Shown: piece by piece, positions 60,746 to 64,000 of the stretch
Position numbering within the stretch: position 1 is the stretch's first letter
Layout: every line of letters starts with the position of its first letter
The notes under the pieces: generated by a model
Seen by the model: only the letters and a program-made list of their open reading frames with translations
The model's database searches: none
What the model was told of the DNA's origin: nothing
Translations under genes and position numbers: made by a program
Assembly (NCBI RefSeq): GCF_002002885.1
Contig: NZ_CP019510.1
Location: forward strand, 620,001 to 684,000
Direction: 5' to 3'
DNA length: 64,000 nt
Origin: Janthinobacterium sp. LM6
GTDB lineage: Bacteria > Pseudomonadota > Gammaproteobacteria > Burkholderiales > Burkholderiaceae_D

Positions 60746-61588
60746 ATGATGAATAAACTACAGGCTTTCGGTTTAATTGTTTCCCAGGCAGTACGGGGAG
60801 AATTAACGTTTCCCACGAGTGTGAATTCCGCATTGCAATTGCAATTGGCCCTGGCTGAACCGGATTGCCATATCGACCATGCGATCAAGCTGGTATTGGC
60901 CGAGCCCTTGCTGGCGGCGCGCACGGTCGCGCTGGCCAATTCGGCCGTGTACAGCCGCGGCGATGCGGCGCCCGTGACCAGCGTGCGCGCCGCCGTGATG
61001 CGCATGGGTTACCGCAATCTGTACGCGCTGGTGGCGGCCATGGTGGTGCGCCAGTTCGGCAGCAAGATCATCGACCCCGTCCTGCGCCAGAAGGCGACCC
61101 AGCTGTGGGAGCACACGGCCCATGTGGCGGCGCTGGCGCACGTGCTGGCCCACCGCGTGACGCACGTCGATGCCGACACGGCGCTGTTCGCCGGTATCGT
61201 GCATGAGGTGGGAGGCTTTTATTTGCTGTCGCGTGCCGATGAGTTCCCCGGCTTGCTCGACGACGATACGGATCACTGGATGGAGCCCGCCGAAGAGATC
61301 ATTTCCCGCGAAGTCATGAAGAAGCTGCTGATCCCGCTGGCCGTGAGCGAAGCCATCGAAGGCTTGCGCGATGGCTTGCTGTCCATCCCGCCCGACTCCT
61401 TGCTCGATACCTTGTTGTTGGCAAAGCAACTGTCGCCCGTGCCGTCGCCCTTGCAGCTGACGTACGTGGAAATGCTCACGCCCTCCGATTCCGTCATCGA
61501 TTTCATTATCGACAACGAGACCCTGCAAAGCATCCTGGCCGAATCGGCCGAGGAAGTGCGTTCGATGAGCGCCGCGCTGCTGGTGTAG
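60746..61588 (+). CDS. HDOD domain protein
   Basis: A 280-residue cytosolic signalling protein. The HDOD domain covers about residues 15-215 (LTFPTSVNSALQLQ, LVLAEPLLAARTVALANSAVY, VRAAVMRMGYRNLYALV), and an HD-like helix pair reads FAGIVHEVGGFYLL. HDOD proteins lack the metal-binding HD residues and work as adaptors in stress, motility or c-di-GMP pathways. The start is uncertain: an ATG at 60704 adds 14 residues without a ribosome site, while 60746 has a GAGG 12 nt upstream. It is convergent with the DUF885 gene across a shared terminator. Confidence 0.87.
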   Translation: MMNKLQAFGLIVSQAVRGELTFPTSVNSALQLQLALAEPDCHIDHAIKLVLAEPLLAARTVALANSAVYSRGDAAPVTSVRAAVMRMGYRNLYALVAAMVVRQFGSKIIDPVLRQKATQLWEHTAHVAALAHVLAHRVTHVDADTALFAGIVHEVGGFYLLSRADEFPGLLDDDTDHWMEPAEEIISREVMKKLLIPLAVSEAIEGLRDGLLSIPPDSLLDTLLLAKQLSPVPSPLQLTYVEMLTPSDSVIDFIIDNETLQSILAESAEEVRSMSAALLV

Positions 61589-61606
61589 CTGGCAACGCCC
61601 GCGGCG

Positions 61607-61641
61607 AAAAAAAACGGCAGCGTCATCGAGGTGCTGCCGTT
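61607..61641 (-). terminator. Rho-independent terminator of the DUF885 gene (possibly bidirectional)
   Basis: AACGGCAGC 61613-61621 pairs with GCTGCCGTT 61633-61641; on the minus strand it is followed by a T-run (A 61607-61614). On the plus strand CTGTTTT follows, so it may also stop the HDOD transcript. Confidence 0.88.
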
Positions 61642-61661
61642 CTGTTTTCAGGCGCCGCCGC

Positions 61662-63473
61662 TTACTTCTGCTGCGCGATCCAACGGTCGACCTTGGCTTC
61701 CAGCAGCTTCAGGGGCAGGGTGCCGTCGCCGAGTACCACTTCGTGGAACTTCGGCAGGCTGAACTTGTCGCCCAGCGCTTGCTGCGCGCGCTGGCGCAGT
61801 TCGACGATTTTCAGCGAACCGATCTTGTAGCCCAGCGCCTGGCCCGGCCAGGCCATGTAGCGTTCCGTTTCGCTTTTCGCCACGGCGTCATAGCCGAGGG
61901 TGTCGCGCATGTACTTGATCGTCTGCTCGCGCGTCCAGCCCTTGGTGTGCAAGCCCGTGTCGACCACCAGGCGCACGGCGCGCAGCATCTCGTCGTTCAA
62001 GTGGCCGAAATACTGGGCGGGATCGTCGAACAGGCCCATTTCCTTGCCCAGGGTTTCCGCATACAGGGCCCAGCCTTCCGTGAAGGCATTGTTGCCGCCG
62101 AAACGGCGGAAGTTTGGCAAGTCCATCTCTTGCACCAGCGCCAGGTGGAAATGGTGGCCTGGCTTGCCTTCGTGCAGGAACAGGGTGGTCATGCCCGTGT
62201 CGCCATACAGTTTCGGATCCGTGACGACGGACCAGAACACGCCAGGGCGCGAACCGTCGGCGGCCGGCGCCGTGTAGTGGTCGGCGGCCGTGTCGCGGCT
62301 CAGTTCAGGTTCCAGGCGCAAGTCCAGCGGCGCCTTCGGCACCAGGGTGAACAGGGCTGGCAATTTGCTGTCCAGCAGCACGTTCAGCTTGCGGTAGACG
62401 TCGAGCACTTCCTGCTCCGTCTTGAACGGGCGATATTTCGCCTGTTCCGACACCCACACGGGCAAGCCGGCAGCCGGGCCGTTGTAGCCCATCTTCGGAC
62501 CCACGATTGCGTATTGTTCCTGGATGCGCGCCACTTCCTTCAAGCCGATGGCGTGGATCTGCTCCGGTTTCAAATCCGTGGTGGTGCTGCTGGCCACACG
62601 CGCCTGGTACCAGCTAGCGCCATCGGGCAGGGCGCTCCAGCCGCTGCTCGTGCGGCCGGCCGGCAGGTAATCGCGTTCCATGAAGGTGGACAGGCGCTGC
62701 AGCGCTGGCATCAGCTTGGCCTTGATGATGACGGTGTAGGTTTGCGTCAGGCGCGCCTTGTCCGCGTCGGAAAAGCTGGCCGGCAAGTTCTTGATGGGCG
62801 TGTAATAGACGCTGTCCTGCGGCGTGGCGCTGACGAGTTTCTTGAATTGCGGCAAGGCCGATTCCGTCAGCGCCTTCGGCAGCACGATGCCCTTTTGCAA
62901 GCCGACCCGCATATTGGCGATGGCCTGGTCTATCCAGCCCGGCAACTGGCCGATACGGCTCAGGTAAGCGTCATACTCCTTGACCGTGGTCAAAGGCTGC
63001 GATGCCTCTCCGCCCGCATAATTGGCCAGGGTGACGGGCATGCTGTCCATCTGGTTCAAGGGCAACAGGTATTCGGGGAAGCGCTCGAAGCTCAGCGCCG
63101 TGGCCAGTTCATAGTCGAGGATATCGTAGTTGATCTGGTCCTGGTGCGACAGTTGCGCACGGGCAATGCTGCGCAGGGTCTTCTGGTACTGGCGGTACAG
63201 GGCGAACTGCTTTGCGCGCGCGGCGGGCACGATGGCTGAACCGATCTGGTCGTCAAAACGGTTGTCGCCGCTCTCGGTGGCATTGATCGGCTCGAAACGG
63301 GCCAGCGCATCGTAGTATTGCTCGGCCAGCACTTGCAGTTGCTGCTTCGCCTTGGGCGCGCTGACGGCCACGGTTTTGGCTGCGGGCTGGGCCGCTTGCA
63401 CGATGGGCGCATGGGCGAGCAACAGGGAAATGGCCAGGGTGCCGAGGGTGCCGGCGGCAAAACGATGCTTCAT
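61662..63473 (-). CDS. DUF885 family predicted metallopeptidase, exported
   Basis: A 603-residue protein with a signal peptide (LAISLLLAHAPIVQAAQ) and a full-length DUF885 domain. The putative zinc site is FLHEGKPGHHFHLA (HExxxxH-like) with downstream EGWALYAETLGKEMGL, the usual pair of signatures for this family. It is thought to be a carboxypeptidase-like, oligopeptide-processing metallohydrolase in the periplasm; biochemical data are scarce. It has its own terminator. It is another exported peptidase, adding to S41, M14, M3 and M48 members in the window. Confidence 0.92.
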   Translation of the reverse strand: MKHRFAAGTLGTLAISLLLAHAPIVQAAQPAAKTVAVSAPKAKQQLQVLAEQYYDALARFEPINATESGDNRFDDQIGSAIVPAARAKQFALYRQYQKTLRSIARAQLSHQDQINYDILDYELATALSFERFPEYLLPLNQMDSMPVTLANYAGGEASQPLTTVKEYDAYLSRIGQLPGWIDQAIANMRVGLQKGIVLPKALTESALPQFKKLVSATPQDSVYYTPIKNLPASFSDADKARLTQTYTVIIKAKLMPALQRLSTFMERDYLPAGRTSSGWSALPDGASWYQARVASSTTTDLKPEQIHAIGLKEVARIQEQYAIVGPKMGYNGPAAGLPVWVSEQAKYRPFKTEQEVLDVYRKLNVLLDSKLPALFTLVPKAPLDLRLEPELSRDTAADHYTAPAADGSRPGVFWSVVTDPKLYGDTGMTTLFLHEGKPGHHFHLALVQEMDLPNFRRFGGNNAFTEGWALYAETLGKEMGLFDDPAQYFGHLNDEMLRAVRLVVDTGLHTKGWTREQTIKYMRDTLGYDAVAKSETERYMAWPGQALGYKIGSLKIVELRQRAQQALGDKFSLPKFHEVVLGDGTLPLKLLEAKVDRWIAQQK

Positions 63474-63609
63474 GCGCGAGATCCTTTGTAAGGAGGGAAT
63501 GAACGGAGGCGTAGCGAGGTCGGGGGTGGCCGTTCAAGAAGGAACAGCCGGGGCGTAAGCATACGCCATTGCCCAGTGCGTTTGAACAAATTGTGCGGGA
63601 GAAATGTTG

Positions 63610-64000
63610 CTATTTGTCCGCTGACGCGACCAGGGCTTTCATCGCCTGCCAGTGCTGGCTGGCCAAGGGGACACAGGCAGGGCAGGGCGTGGCAGCGATC
63701 AGGCTGCGGATCTGCTGCGCGCGCGCCGCCGTTTGCGGGTGTGAGGAAATCCACCCCGGCACGTTGGCCTTGTCCTTGTCGTCGAGTTTCTGAAAAAAGT
63801 GCAGCATGCCATCCGGGCGGATCTGCGCGCGCTGCAAGGCCAGCAAACCCAGGCGATCCGCCTCTTCCTCCATGTCGCGGCTGAAATACAGGGTGCCGGC
63901 CTGGTGCGCCAGCATGGCGGCCACGGCGCTGATGTCGCCGATGGTCACGCCCACCAGGGCGCCCCAGCCCAGGCTGCTGATCATTTGCCGCAGCGAATGG
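63610..64000 (-). CDS. M48 family metallopeptidase, C-terminal fragment (cut by window edge)
   Basis: About 129 codons visible. The motif SRDMEEEADRLGLLAL contains the third zinc ligand Glu and following Asp of M48 peptidases (BepA/LoiP/HtpX relatives), and downstream WISSHPQTAARAQQI is the typical SxHPxxxxR tail. The HEXXH helix and N-terminus lie beyond the edge. The small-residue helix before the motif (GALVGVTIGDISAVAAML) fits a periplasmic Ste24/BepA-like protein involved in outer-membrane quality control; this cannot be confirmed from the fragment. Confidence 0.88.
   Translation of the reverse strand, partial: HSLRQMISSLGWGALVGVTIGDISAVAAMLAHQAGTLYFSRDMEEEADRLGLLALQRAQIRPDGMLHFFQKLDDKDKANVPGWISSHPQTAARAQQIRSLIAATPCPACVPLASQHWQAMKALVASADK

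Overview
The window looks like chromosomal DNA of a GC-rich betaproteobacterium, most likely Oxalobacteraceae of the Janthinobacterium/Massilia/Duganella type. The grounds are a betaproteobacterial Gram-negative porin, the linked metK / SAH riboswitch / ahcY / small membrane protein / metF methyl-cycle block, the tRNA-Tyr-Gly-Thr-tuf-tRNA-Trp-secE-nusG-rplKAJL-rpoBC block, and overall gene order and codon style. The genus is inferred from recognition; no search was run. Nearly all of the window is core chromosome. I see no prophage, insertion sequence, CRISPR array or rRNA gene.

Layout. 1-7.3 kb: on the minus strand xerC (cut by the window edge), a DUF484 gene, a porin, dapF and two lipid A acyltransferase paralogues; a plus-strand Sel1-repeat gene sits among them. 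7.4-11.6 kb: activated methyl cycle on the plus strand (metK, terminator, SAH riboswitch, ahcY, a large nested inverted repeat, a holin-like membrane protein, metF), then a convergent 5-formyl-THF cyclo-ligase. 12.2-16.9 kb: slt, a glutathione S-transferase, an HD-motif-less cca and a GNAT gene. 16.9-22.5 kb: aromatic amino acid catabolism (Lrp/AsnC regulator divergent from hppD, then a fused indolepyruvate ferredoxin oxidoreductase). 22.5-28.8 kb: an S41 lipoprotein protease, a TonB-dependent receptor and an M14 carboxypeptidase, plausibly a peptide-scavenging set. 28.9-33.1 kb: a tightly overlapping operon of an MGDG-synthase-like glycosyltransferase, a four-helix membrane protein and a secreted dual-specificity-type phosphatase, then a CPA2 antiporter ending inside an inverted repeat. 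33.1-37.4 kb, minus strand: oligoendopeptidase F, ttcA, folB and a pteridine-reductase-like SDR. 37.4-43.3 kb, plus strand: a MidA-type methyltransferase, a membrane J-domain protein, a REC-DUF3369-HD-GYP regulator and a receiver-TPR protein whose receiver has lost its phosphorylation residues. 43.3-57.6 kb: translation and transcription block from tRNA-Tyr to rpoC, ending in a strong terminator. 57.6-64 kb: an FAD monooxygenase divergent from a TetR regulator with two matching operators, a winged-helix/nucleotidyltransferase-like regulator, an HDOD protein, a DUF885 peptidase and the C-terminal end of an M48 peptidase.

The housekeeping genes are ordinary. The parts most worth a second look are several non-coding or degenerate elements: the ahcY-downstream nested inverted repeat, the AT-rich 13-bp palindrome before the TonB receptor, the GGGGTCAGACCC element that supplies a gene's last codons, the pseudo-receiver, the Cca enzyme without an HD motif, and the small glycosyltransferase/membrane protein/phosphatase operon. 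I did not find a clear, wholly new multi-gene system.
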